Below, piece after piece: positions 1 through 5,662 of a stretch of DNA of 7,020 nt. The notes under the pieces are model-generated. The model had not been told where the DNA came from. It was given only the letters and a program-made list of their open reading frames with translations, and ran no database searches. Location of the stretch: positions 1 through 7,020 of the forward strand of contig JAFQNZ010000079.1 of the NCBI GenBank assembly GCA_017395715.1, given 5' to 3'. Positions within the stretch are counted from its first letter, which is position 1. Each line of letters begins with the position of its first letter. The DNA is from Clostridia bacterium (lineage in GTDB: Bacteria; Bacillota; Clostridia; Oscillospirales; CAG-272). Position numbers and translations under genes: made by a program.

Positions 1-300
1 TCCTGTCCCGATCACCACATCGGGTGCAAATTCGCGAATGATTCTTTTGCATTCTTTTCGCGCGGAATACGCCATCATCAGAACACGAAGATTCGCCGGA
101 GAAAGAGAACGTCTGAGCCCCTGTACACGGATCGGATGCAAAATCATGCCTTTTTTACGCACAAGAGTACCTTCAATTCCCTTTTCGGTTCCAACATACT
201 CAATAACCGAATCGGGTTCGTTTTGCAAAATAATATCCGCAATCGCAAGTGCGGGATTGACATGACCCGCAGTTCCTCCGCCACAAACCAACACACGCAT
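1..300 (-). CDS. murG: MurG, lipid II-forming GlcNAc transferase (N-terminal 100 codons, 3' end outside window)
   Basis: MurG transfers GlcNAc from UDP-GlcNAc to lipid I at the inner face of the membrane, giving lipid II. The first 100 residues are visible. They open with MRVLVCGGGTAGHVNPALAIA, whose glycine-rich loop (residues 7-13) and following NPALAIA are the MurG signature; the more usual GGGTGGH has Ala at residue 11 here. YVGTEKGIEG (about residues 35-44), VQGLRR and the terminal VIGTG also match the N-terminal Rossmann domain. The ATG at 300-298 has a strong GGAGGAGG ribosome site at 308-315, seven bases upstream. The gene follows ftsW by 76 bases, the widest gap in the window, which carries its own promoter-like sequence. 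The C-terminal UDP-GlcNAc-binding domain lies beyond the left edge. The identification is firm; completeness cannot be judged. Confidence 0.96.
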   Translation of the reverse strand, partial: MRVLVCGGGTAGHVNPALAIADIILQNEPDSVIEYVGTEKGIEGTLVRKKGMILHPIRVQGLRRSLSPANLRVLMMAYSARKECKRIIREFAPDVVIGTG

Positions 301-334
301 GAAATAGCCTCCTCCACAAAACTCTTATCAATTT

Positions 335-363
335 ACTATAAACCAAATGGGGCTTGTTGTCAA
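335..363 (-). promoter_or_regulatory. Probable sigma-A (housekeeping) promoter for murG
   Basis: On the minus strand a perfect -35 box TTGACA (358-363) is separated by exactly 17 bases from TATAGT (335-340), a five-of-six match to the -10 consensus. Transcription would start near 328, giving a leader of about 28 bases that still contains the GGAGGAGG ribosome site of murG. No other TTGACA noticed on the minus strand has a good -10 at the right distance. Box quality and spacing are seen directly; activity is inferred. It would let murG and genes after it be transcribed apart from the upstream part of the cluster. Confidence 0.72.
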
Positions 364-371
364 GCCCCATT
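346..371 (-). terminator. Perfect hairpin after ftsW: weak terminator, attenuator or operator
   Basis: Arms of 11 bases, AATGGGGCTTG and CAAGCCCCATT, pair perfectly around a four-base loop (357-360, ACAA on the minus strand). It begins five bases after the ftsW TAA. On the minus strand it is followed by TTGGTTTATAG, only a broken T-run, so it would be a leaky intrinsic terminator at best. The -35 box of the murG promoter spans the end of one arm, the loop and the first base of the next arm, so the same palindrome could instead be a repressor or activator site acting on DNA. The inverted repeat is certain; its role is not. Confidence 0.55.
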
Positions 372-376
372 CCCCT

Positions 377-1672
377 TTATTTTTCAATTTTTGCACTGCG
401 TGAAATCGAAAGCAAAATGCCCATTTCCGCAAGCAACATAATCAGCGATGAACCGCCGTAGCTAATAAACGGAAGTGATATACCCGTATTCGGAAACACC
501 CCTGTCACAACCAGCATATTGAGAAGTGCCTGAATACCGACATGCCCCACAATACCGGTCGCCACAATAGACGAATAAATATCAGGCGCACGTTTGGCGA
601 TCAACAAACCGCGGTAAACAAAAATCATGTAAAGACCGATCAATCCGACTGCACCCACAAATCCGAGTTCTTCACAGACAATAGCGAAAATAAAGTCATT
701 TTGCGGTTGCGATACAAACAGATGCTTTTGATAGCTCTGACCGAACCCTGTTCCGAAAAAGCCGCCCGAACCAACAGCGTATTTTCCCTGCACCGTCTGC
801 CATGTATCATCAAGAATCGTATAATTGTCAGGTCTTAACCACATATCAATACGTTTGACCACATAGTCTGGAATCAGATCTTCAAGGAAATTCCAAGAAG
901 CATCCTTAAACCAAACGATCAGTAAAACAAGACCCACAAGAATCAAACCGCCGCCGCCGATATAGATAAACCAACGTTTGTCAGCACCCACTACCCAAAG
1001 ACATACCATTCCGATAATCAGGATGATCAGCGTTCCCGAAACATGGTTTTCCAGTGCAATCAATCCGGCCGCCACAAGAACGAACAAACCGGGTTTCAAA
1101 ACGCTGTTGATCGTTTTGCTCTTGAAGCTCTGATTGGGATCGTATATTTTCTTTCTGTAGTTTTCCCCGTACCATGCAATGGCAAGAACGAGTGCCACCT
1201 TCATGATTTCCGAAGGCTGTACGCTGATAGGTCCAACCTGCAACCAGCGTTGCGCTGCTTGTGCCGCCACACCAATCAAAAGAACAAGTACCAACAGCAA
1301 AACAGTGACGCCGTAAATCGGCAAAGAAAACGCTTTGATTACCTTATAATTGATATGCGAGATAATCAGCATTGCCAAAAGGCCGAGAATCACAAACCCA
1401 AGCTGCTTTTGAATAAAATATGTACTGTCCCCGTAACGCGAGTAAGCGTAGGCATAGCTTGCAGAAAATACCATAACCGAACCGAAGCTGACAAGAAACA
1501 AAATCACGATCAGCATCGGTCTGTCAACCGTTCCGGTTGACCAAAACACTCTTTTCTTTTTCTCTTGCGAAACTTCTTCTGACGCAGGATCAGGCGTTTT
1601 ATCTCGCATACCGATATGAAACATCGAATCGGAGGAAGTATCTTGCACATCCTCTGTATATTTTCTTTCCAA
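377..1672 (-). CDS. ftsW: FtsW/SpoVE-type SEDS peptidoglycan glycosyltransferase
   Basis: A multi-pass membrane protein of 431 residues that polymerises lipid II into glycan strands together with a class B PBP at the septum. About 45 hydrophilic, charged residues precede the first membrane segment (about 53-75). Family motifs are QRWLQVGPISVQPSEIMK (141-158), ENHVSGTL (208-215), GSGGFFGTGFGQS (301-313), NDFIFAIVCEELGF (325-338) and GVFPNTGISLPFISYGGSS (391-409). Asp326 in NDFIF aligns by motif with the aspartate essential in RodA/FtsW. The gene starts with TTG (1672-1670), supported by GGGAGG at 1680-1685 seven bases upstream. The next in-frame ATG, codon 17, has no ribosome site. Its closest context is mraY upstream and murG downstream. 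Sequence alone does not separate vegetative FtsW from sporulation SpoVE; the dcw location fits either. A RodA role is less likely. Confidence 0.93.
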   Translation of the reverse strand: MERKYTEDVQDTSSDSMFHIGMRDKTPDPASEEVSQEKKKRVFWSTGTVDRPMLIVILFLVSFGSVMVFSASYAYAYSRYGDSTYFIQKQLGFVILGLLAMLIISHINYKVIKAFSLPIYGVTVLLLVLVLLIGVAAQAAQRWLQVGPISVQPSEIMKVALVLAIAWYGENYRKKIYDPNQSFKSKTINSVLKPGLFVLVAAGLIALENHVSGTLIILIIGMVCLWVVGADKRWFIYIGGGGLILVGLVLLIVWFKDASWNFLEDLIPDYVVKRIDMWLRPDNYTILDDTWQTVQGKYAVGSGGFFGTGFGQSYQKHLFVSQPQNDFIFAIVCEELGFVGAVGLIGLYMIFVYRGLLIAKRAPDIYSSIVATGIVGHVGIQALLNMLVVTGVFPNTGISLPFISYGGSSLIMLLAEMGILLSISRSAKIEK

Positions 1673-1679
1673 GACATTC

Positions 1680-1685
1680 CCTCCC
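1680..1685 (-). promoter_or_regulatory. Ribosome binding site that fixes the TTG start of ftsW
   Basis: GGGAGG lies seven bases before TTG at 1672-1670. An ATG at 1677-1675 sits closer, with only about two bases of spacing, and reads a different frame that runs 55 codons to a stop at 1510, inside ftsW. The spacing favours the TTG, and the TTG frame is the one encoding the SEDS protein. Confidence 0.75.
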
Positions 1686-1724
1686 TTTTATACGAAAAAT
1701 AAACACCCGTAAAATTGTATTCTT

Positions 1725-2717
1725 TTACAGAGCAAAATATGCAATTACACCGCAAATTGCAGTAACAACAGAAAATACGCTGACCACTTTCAGTTCGCTC
1801 CATTCACATCTTTCAAAGTGATGGTGAATGGGTGCCATCTTGAAAACACGCTTTTTGGTCAGTTTGTAAACTCCAACCTGAATGATAACCGAAGCGGCTT
1901 CCACAACATAAATAAAACCAACAAGAAGCGAAATTAACGGATTGTCAAGCAGATACGCCATAGAAACCACGCCTGCTCCCAAGAAGAGAGAACCTGTATC
2001 ACCCATGAAGATCTTGGCAGGATACAGATTGTAAACCAAAAAACCAAGTGTAATGCCAATCAGCACCGAGCCGAGAATCACAACTTCAAAATAAAGAGCC
2101 ACGCTTCCCGCAATCACAAAGAAAAGCGAAACAAAGAAAGTCACCGAGGAAGCAAGTCCGTCAAGACCGTCTGTTAAATTCACCGCGTTGACAACGCCTG
2201 TAATCAAAAGTACAGATACAATATACCAGCCCCAGCCAAGGTCGAGAGGCGTATCCATAAACGGAATCTTCATGGTCGTAGCAAAACCTCTTGTCCAAGC
2301 ATAACCCCAAGAAAACGCGGAAGCCACAACCACTTGCATCAAAAACTTAACGCCTGCCGTTAACCCTTGATTTTGTTTCTTGAAAAATTTGGCATAGTCA
2401 TCAATACAGCCGATTGCACCGTTAAAGAGCATCAAAGCGGCACAAAACAGAAGCCTTGCCACGCTGTCAATTTGTCCGCGCCAACCCGCAAGAATGGCAA
2501 GAGCGGTAAACACAACAGCAAACGCCACCAAAAAGGCAAGTCCGCCCATGGTAGGTGTGCCTTCCTTATTTTTATGCCATCTCGGACCGATATCAAGAAT
2601 CTTTTGGCCAAGCTTTATACTTTTCAGCTTAGGAATCAGCCAAGCCGTCATATATTTCGTAATCAAAAAGGATGTAATCGCACCCAGGCACAAATACGCT
2701 GTCAATTCCTTATACAT
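1725..2717 (-). CDS. mraY: MraY, phospho-MurNAc-pentapeptide transferase
   Basis: MraY is an integral membrane enzyme that transfers phospho-MurNAc-pentapeptide from UDP to undecaprenyl phosphate, forming lipid I. At 330 residues it has normal length, with alternating hydrophobic segments consistent with about ten membrane helices. Key motifs are complete: TPTMGG (54-59), the Asp106-Asp107 pair in CIDDYAKF, NAVNLTDGLDGLA (177-189), FMGDTGSLFLG (237-247) and the histidine cluster MAPIHHHFE (294-302). The ATG at 2717-2715 has a GGGAGAG-type ribosome site at about 2723-2729. It starts 42 bases after the murF stop, so the two are very likely co-transcribed. In many Firmicutes murD follows mraY; here ftsW follows after 52 bases. 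The HHH motif and GDTGS separate it from the related WecA/TagO transferases. Confidence 0.97.
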   Translation of the reverse strand: MYKELTAYLCLGAITSFLITKYMTAWLIPKLKSIKLGQKILDIGPRWHKNKEGTPTMGGLAFLVAFAVVFTALAILAGWRGQIDSVARLLFCAALMLFNGAIGCIDDYAKFFKKQNQGLTAGVKFLMQVVVASAFSWGYAWTRGFATTMKIPFMDTPLDLGWGWYIVSVLLITGVVNAVNLTDGLDGLASSVTFFVSLFFVIAGSVALYFEVVILGSVLIGITLGFLVYNLYPAKIFMGDTGSLFLGAGVVSMAYLLDNPLISLLVGFIYVVEAASVIIQVGVYKLTKKRVFKMAPIHHHFERCEWSELKVVSVFSVVTAICGVIAYFAL

Positions 2718-2759
2718 TTTTTCTCTCCCTACTCTGTTTTTCTTTTCAAAATATCTTTC

Positions 2760-4145
2760 TTATTTCTTGAGATATGCCACAAGTCGTTCCATTGCCATAG
2801 CACGGCTGCCCTTAAACAGCACGATATCCGAACGGCGGATAATTCTCAAAATGGCGCGTCCGGGCGCATCCACATCGCTTTCATCCGGAAAAACATACAC
2901 ATTCTCCGCGTTAAGACCGAACCGCAGTGCGCTTTCGGCAATATACGCCGCGTGTTCTCCAAACGCCACCAAAACATCAATATCATACGCTGCAACTGCG
3001 GCACCGACCTTTTGGTGTGCCTCTTTGGCATAATCACCGAGTTCTTTCATGTCGCCAAGCACAGCAACACTGCGGCATTTCTTTCGCTTAGCCATATTGC
3101 TGAGCACTTTCAAGGATGCCTGCATGGATTCCGGCGCGGCATTGTAGCAATCTTCCATCACCGTGATTCCGTTGCTCTCAAAAATATTCTGACGCATCCC
3201 GGGATTCTTAAACCGCATCAAACCGCGTCGAATCTCAAACTCTCCAAGTCCTGCCACCATGCCGACTTGCCACGCAAATGCAGCATTCAGCACATTATGC
3301 TCTCCCACCACGGGAATGGTAATGCTTTCGTATTTTTCCTTGCGGATCACAAGGTCAAAGGCAGTACCCTTTTCGCCCTCAACAATATTCTCAATACGGC
3401 AATCCGCATTCGGATTGTCTTTTCCTACATAAAGAGCGCCTTCCACACCGGCAAGCAACGGTTCATCGGCATTCAGGATCAATACCCCGTCCTTCGAAAA
3501 GCCGTTTTTGATTTCCAGCTTGGCATCACGGATCGCCTCTCTGGAACCAAGTTGTCCGATATGCGAGGTGCCAATGTTGGTCACCACGCCGATATGGGGC
3601 ACAGCAATACGGGAAAGATAATCGATCTCTCCGCTTCCGCTCATACCCATCTCAAGTACCACGGCATTATGGTCAAATGACAAGCCGAGCAGTGTCATGG
3701 GAAGCCCGATTTCATTGTTGAAATTACCGCTTGTTTTCAGTGTGTTATATTTTTCACTGAGAACGGCGTAAATAAACTCCTTGGTCGTTGTTTTTCCAAC
3801 ACTCCCCGTTACAGCCACGGTAAGAGGGGCTATTTTATCCTTGTACGCTTTGGCAAGCTGTCCAAGTGCCAAGCGCGTATCCTTCACCACAACCACGCAT
3901 CCTTTAACATCTTCGGAAACGCGTTCGGCAAGCGCACAGACAGCTCCTTTTTCAAATGCCGAGGCAAGATACTCGTTTCCGTCAAAACGCTCGCCTCGTA
4001 TGGCAATAAAAAGCGCTCCGCTCGGAACATCTCGAGAATCTGTGGTAATATGCCTGATTTTTACATCAGCGAAATTCACAATCGTTCCGCCGGTTATCTC
4101 TGCAATTTCATGAACGGTAAGCCCGCCCCTGACATGAATGGTCAT
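2760..4145 (-). CDS. murF: MurF, UDP-MurNAc-tripeptide:D-Ala-D-Ala ligase
   Basis: MurF is a cytoplasmic ATP-dependent ligase that joins D-Ala-D-Ala to UDP-MurNAc-tripeptide, completing the pentapeptide that MraY uses. The 461 residues have the three-domain Mur ligase plan. The N-terminal UDP-binding region includes TTDSRDVPSGALFIAI (34-49). The ATP-binding P-loop is VTGSVGKTTTKEF (112-124), followed by TSGNFNNEIGLPMTLL (138-153), EMGMSGSGEIDYL (165-177) and TNIGTSHIGQLGS (189-201). Lys209 in DAKLEI is the probable carbamylated lysine. The C-terminal domain has GEHNVLNAAFA (281-291), DCYNAAPESM (332-341), VLGDMKELG (362-370) and FKGSRAMAMERL (444-455). NFNNE and YNAAPESM are typical of MurF rather than MurC, D or E. 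The ATG at 4145 follows AAAGGGG (4153-4159) by seven bases, and murE ends 39 bases upstream. Nothing looks damaged. Confidence 0.97.
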   Translation of the reverse strand: MTIHVRGGLTVHEIAEITGGTIVNFADVKIRHITTDSRDVPSGALFIAIRGERFDGNEYLASAFEKGAVCALAERVSEDVKGCVVVVKDTRLALGQLAKAYKDKIAPLTVAVTGSVGKTTTKEFIYAVLSEKYNTLKTSGNFNNEIGLPMTLLGLSFDHNAVVLEMGMSGSGEIDYLSRIAVPHIGVVTNIGTSHIGQLGSREAIRDAKLEIKNGFSKDGVLILNADEPLLAGVEGALYVGKDNPNADCRIENIVEGEKGTAFDLVIRKEKYESITIPVVGEHNVLNAAFAWQVGMVAGLGEFEIRRGLMRFKNPGMRQNIFESNGITVMEDCYNAAPESMQASLKVLSNMAKRKKCRSVAVLGDMKELGDYAKEAHQKVGAAVAAYDIDVLVAFGEHAAYIAESALRFGLNAENVYVFPDESDVDAPGRAILRIIRRSDIVLFKGSRAMAMERLVAYLKK

Positions 4146-4160
4146 ACCCCATCCCCTTTC

Positions 4161-4176
4161 TCACCGCTTTCGGTGA
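4161..4176 (-). other. Small inverted repeat between murE and murF, beside the murF ribosome site
   Basis: Arms TCACCG and CGGTGA pair perfectly around a four-base loop (AAAG on the minus strand). The hairpin begins eight bases after the murE stop codon and ends one base before the AAAGGGG of murF. It has no T-run, so it is not a terminator. It might tune translation of murF or protect the end of the murE message; both are inference, and six-base arms can occur by chance. Confidence 0.35.
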
Positions 4177-4184
4177 AATAACTC

Positions 4185-5618
4185 TTATTTTTCGTTTCTA
4201 TAGCCAAACTGATTCAATGCTTTGCGAATGATATCTGCTTCAGAAAAGGGGTGCTTTCCCGAAGCGTTGATCTCATATTCTTCATGACCCTTGCCCGCCA
4301 CAAGTATAACATCCTGCGGCAGAGCCGTTTCGATTACCCATCGCAACGCTTCTTCCCGATTCTCTATCACAGTAACATGATCTGACAGCGGCTTTACCAT
4401 ACCCGAAAGAATTTCATCTATGATTTTTCCGGGCGCTTCGCTGCGCGAATTGTCGCTTGTTACAATGACGTCATCGGCAATCGTTTGTGCGATCCTTCCC
4501 ATAACAGGGCGTTTCGCAGGATCACGATCACCACCGCAACCGAACACCACACGAAGTCTTTTGGGCGATGTTTTTTGCAACTCGGTCAAAACACGCATCA
4601 AAGCATCAGGCGTATGTGCGTAATCAATAAAAACAGTAAAATCACCTTGATACACGCATTCAAGCCGTCCTTTGATGCCCGAAAAATCAGCAACCGCCCG
4701 AACAACCGTTTCGCCATCAATCCCATCGCTCAACGCAACGGAGATGGCAGCAAGAAGATTGTAAAGATTGTATTCTCCCACAAGCGAGGTAATAAACCGA
4801 TACGTCTCATTTCTGTGCCGTACTGTAAAAACAGTACCGTTAGCATCACGATGAAAAATCTTATCTAACATAAAATCACATCGGTTGGTTTTTCCGTATC
4901 CAATCGCCCAAGGAAAATGCTTTTGATAGGTAAGATACCCAAACGGATCATCAATATTGAAAACTGTTTTATGTGATTGCAAAAAAAGCTTTTCTTTAGA
5001 CGCCGCATAGTCTTCCATCGTCTTGTGAAAATCAAGATGCTCCGGTGTCAGATTCGTCAAAACCCCGTAACTAAACTCAATTTCCGAAACCCGTTCCAAG
5101 GCAAGCGCATGGGAAGAAACCTCCATAAAGAGGTGCGTAACGCCATCGTCTGCCATTTCGCGTAATTTTTCATACAGAACTTCCGGCAAAGGGGTGGTAT
5201 TTTCCGTAGAATAAAACTTCCCTTCCCAAGTGCAGCCAAGCGTTCCGCAGACAGCAGACTGAAATCCCGCTTTTTGATAAATATGGTGAAGGATCCCCAC
5301 AATGCTTGACTTTCCGTTCGTTCCTGTCACGCCGTATATGCGCAGATTCTTTTGTGGGTTTTGATACCATGTAGCAAACAAACTTGCCGCCGCCCGTCTG
5401 GTATCGGGCAATACAATCTCGTTTTTCAATCCAAGCGAACGTTCTGTCACAATCATTGCTGCGCCGTTTTTCAAGGCTTCTTTGAAATAATCATGACCGT
5501 CAGAGTGTTCGCCGCGCACGCATAAAAACAGATTTCCCTTCCGAACTTTTCGACTGTCAACTGCAATTCCTGTAATTTCCACATCATTGTCAACTGCAAT
5601 TAGCTGTGAAAGCTTCAA
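4185..5618 (-). CDS. murE: MurE, UDP-MurNAc-dipeptide:meso-diaminopimelate ligase
   Basis: MurE is a cytoplasmic Mur ligase adding the third stem-peptide residue, probably meso-diaminopimelate, to UDP-MurNAc-L-Ala-D-Glu. The 477 residues include GIAVDSRKVRKGNLF (17-31), the P-loop GVTGTNGKSS (96-105), STENTTPLP (137-145), FMEVSSHALALERV (164-177) and TNLTPEHLDFH (188-198). Lys208 is the likely carbamylated lysine. Further on are FIDYAHTPDAL (330-340), GCGGDRDPAKRP (360-371) and AGKGHEEYE (441-449). The specificity loop reads DNSR (389-392): Arg392 is kept as in diaminopimelate enzymes (usual DNPR), unlike the DNPA of the lysine enzyme of S. aureus, but Pro is replaced by Ser. Translation starts at TTG (5618-5616), with AAGGAG six bases upstream and no in-frame ATG back to the TAA at 5651-5649. 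It follows the PBP by 44 bases. The MurE call is firm; substrate choice is inferred. Confidence 0.96.
   Translation of the reverse strand: MKLSQLIAVDNDVEITGIAVDSRKVRKGNLFLCVRGEHSDGHDYFKEALKNGAAMIVTERSLGLKNEIVLPDTRRAAASLFATWYQNPQKNLRIYGVTGTNGKSSIVGILHHIYQKAGFQSAVCGTLGCTWEGKFYSTENTTPLPEVLYEKLREMADDGVTHLFMEVSSHALALERVSEIEFSYGVLTNLTPEHLDFHKTMEDYAASKEKLFLQSHKTVFNIDDPFGYLTYQKHFPWAIGYGKTNRCDFMLDKIFHRDANGTVFTVRHRNETYRFITSLVGEYNLYNLLAAISVALSDGIDGETVVRAVADFSGIKGRLECVYQGDFTVFIDYAHTPDALMRVLTELQKTSPKRLRVVFGCGGDRDPAKRPVMGRIAQTIADDVIVTSDNSRSEAPGKIIDEILSGMVKPLSDHVTVIENREEALRWVIETALPQDVILVAGKGHEEYEINASGKHPFSEADIIRKALNQFGYRNEK
5555..5601 (-). repeat. 14-bp direct repeat within the start of murE
   Basis: AATTGCAGTTGACA (minus strand) occurs at 5588-5601 and again at 5555-5568, 33 bases apart, so both copies are in the same reading frame. 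They encode the two IAVD segments at residues 7-10 and 18-21 of MurE. The second belongs to the conserved IAVDSR motif of the family. Probably a local coding coincidence; neither TTGACA inside has a matching -10 box downstream. Confidence 0.5.
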
Positions 5619-5624
5619 AATAAG

Positions 5625-5630
5625 CTCCTT
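5625..5630 (-). promoter_or_regulatory. Ribosome binding site that fixes the TTG start of murE
   Basis: AAGGAG lies six bases before the TTG at 5618-5616, good spacing for a Firmicute. The resulting N-terminus, MKLSQLI, resembles typical MurE beginnings, and no ATG exists in frame between this site and the upstream stop, so TTG is the clear start. Confidence 0.82.
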
Positions 5631-5662
5631 TTTATCGTTTGCACATCGTTAACCTGTTTCTG

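Noticed and set aside
1510..1677. 55-codon basic frame (MSWKENIQRMC...) starting at the ATG before ftsW
   Set aside because: It lies wholly within the ftsW coding region or its ribosome site, its ATG is only about two bases from GGGAGG, and it matches no family I recognise; it is best read as a shadow frame.
1690..1728. Possible promoter (TATAAA) and AT-rich inverted repeat (GTAAAA/TTTTAC) between mraY and ftsW
   Set aside because: At 16-18 base spacing there is no acceptable -35 box, and the start would fall in the ftsW ribosome site. The repeat has no G/C pairs beyond its ends and overlaps the mraY stop codon, so it is unlikely to terminate.
2679..2705. TTGACA on the minus strand at the start of mraY as a promoter
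   Set aside because: The hexamer 17 bases downstream is TGCGAT, a poor -10, and the site is inside the coding sequence. Other internal TTGACA copies (near 1517, 1943, 2466) fail in the same way.
2367..3680. 437-residue plus-strand open frame
   Set aside because: It overlaps mraY and murF, whose full catalytic motifs are on the other strand. Its composition is rich in His, Lys and Asn with no domain pattern, as expected for an antisense shadow.
5619..5662. Promoter or terminator between the PBP gene and murE
   Set aside because: The 44 bases hold the murE ribosome site and a small AACGAT duplication but no paired -35/-10 boxes and no stem with a T-run, so read-through within the operon is the simplest view.
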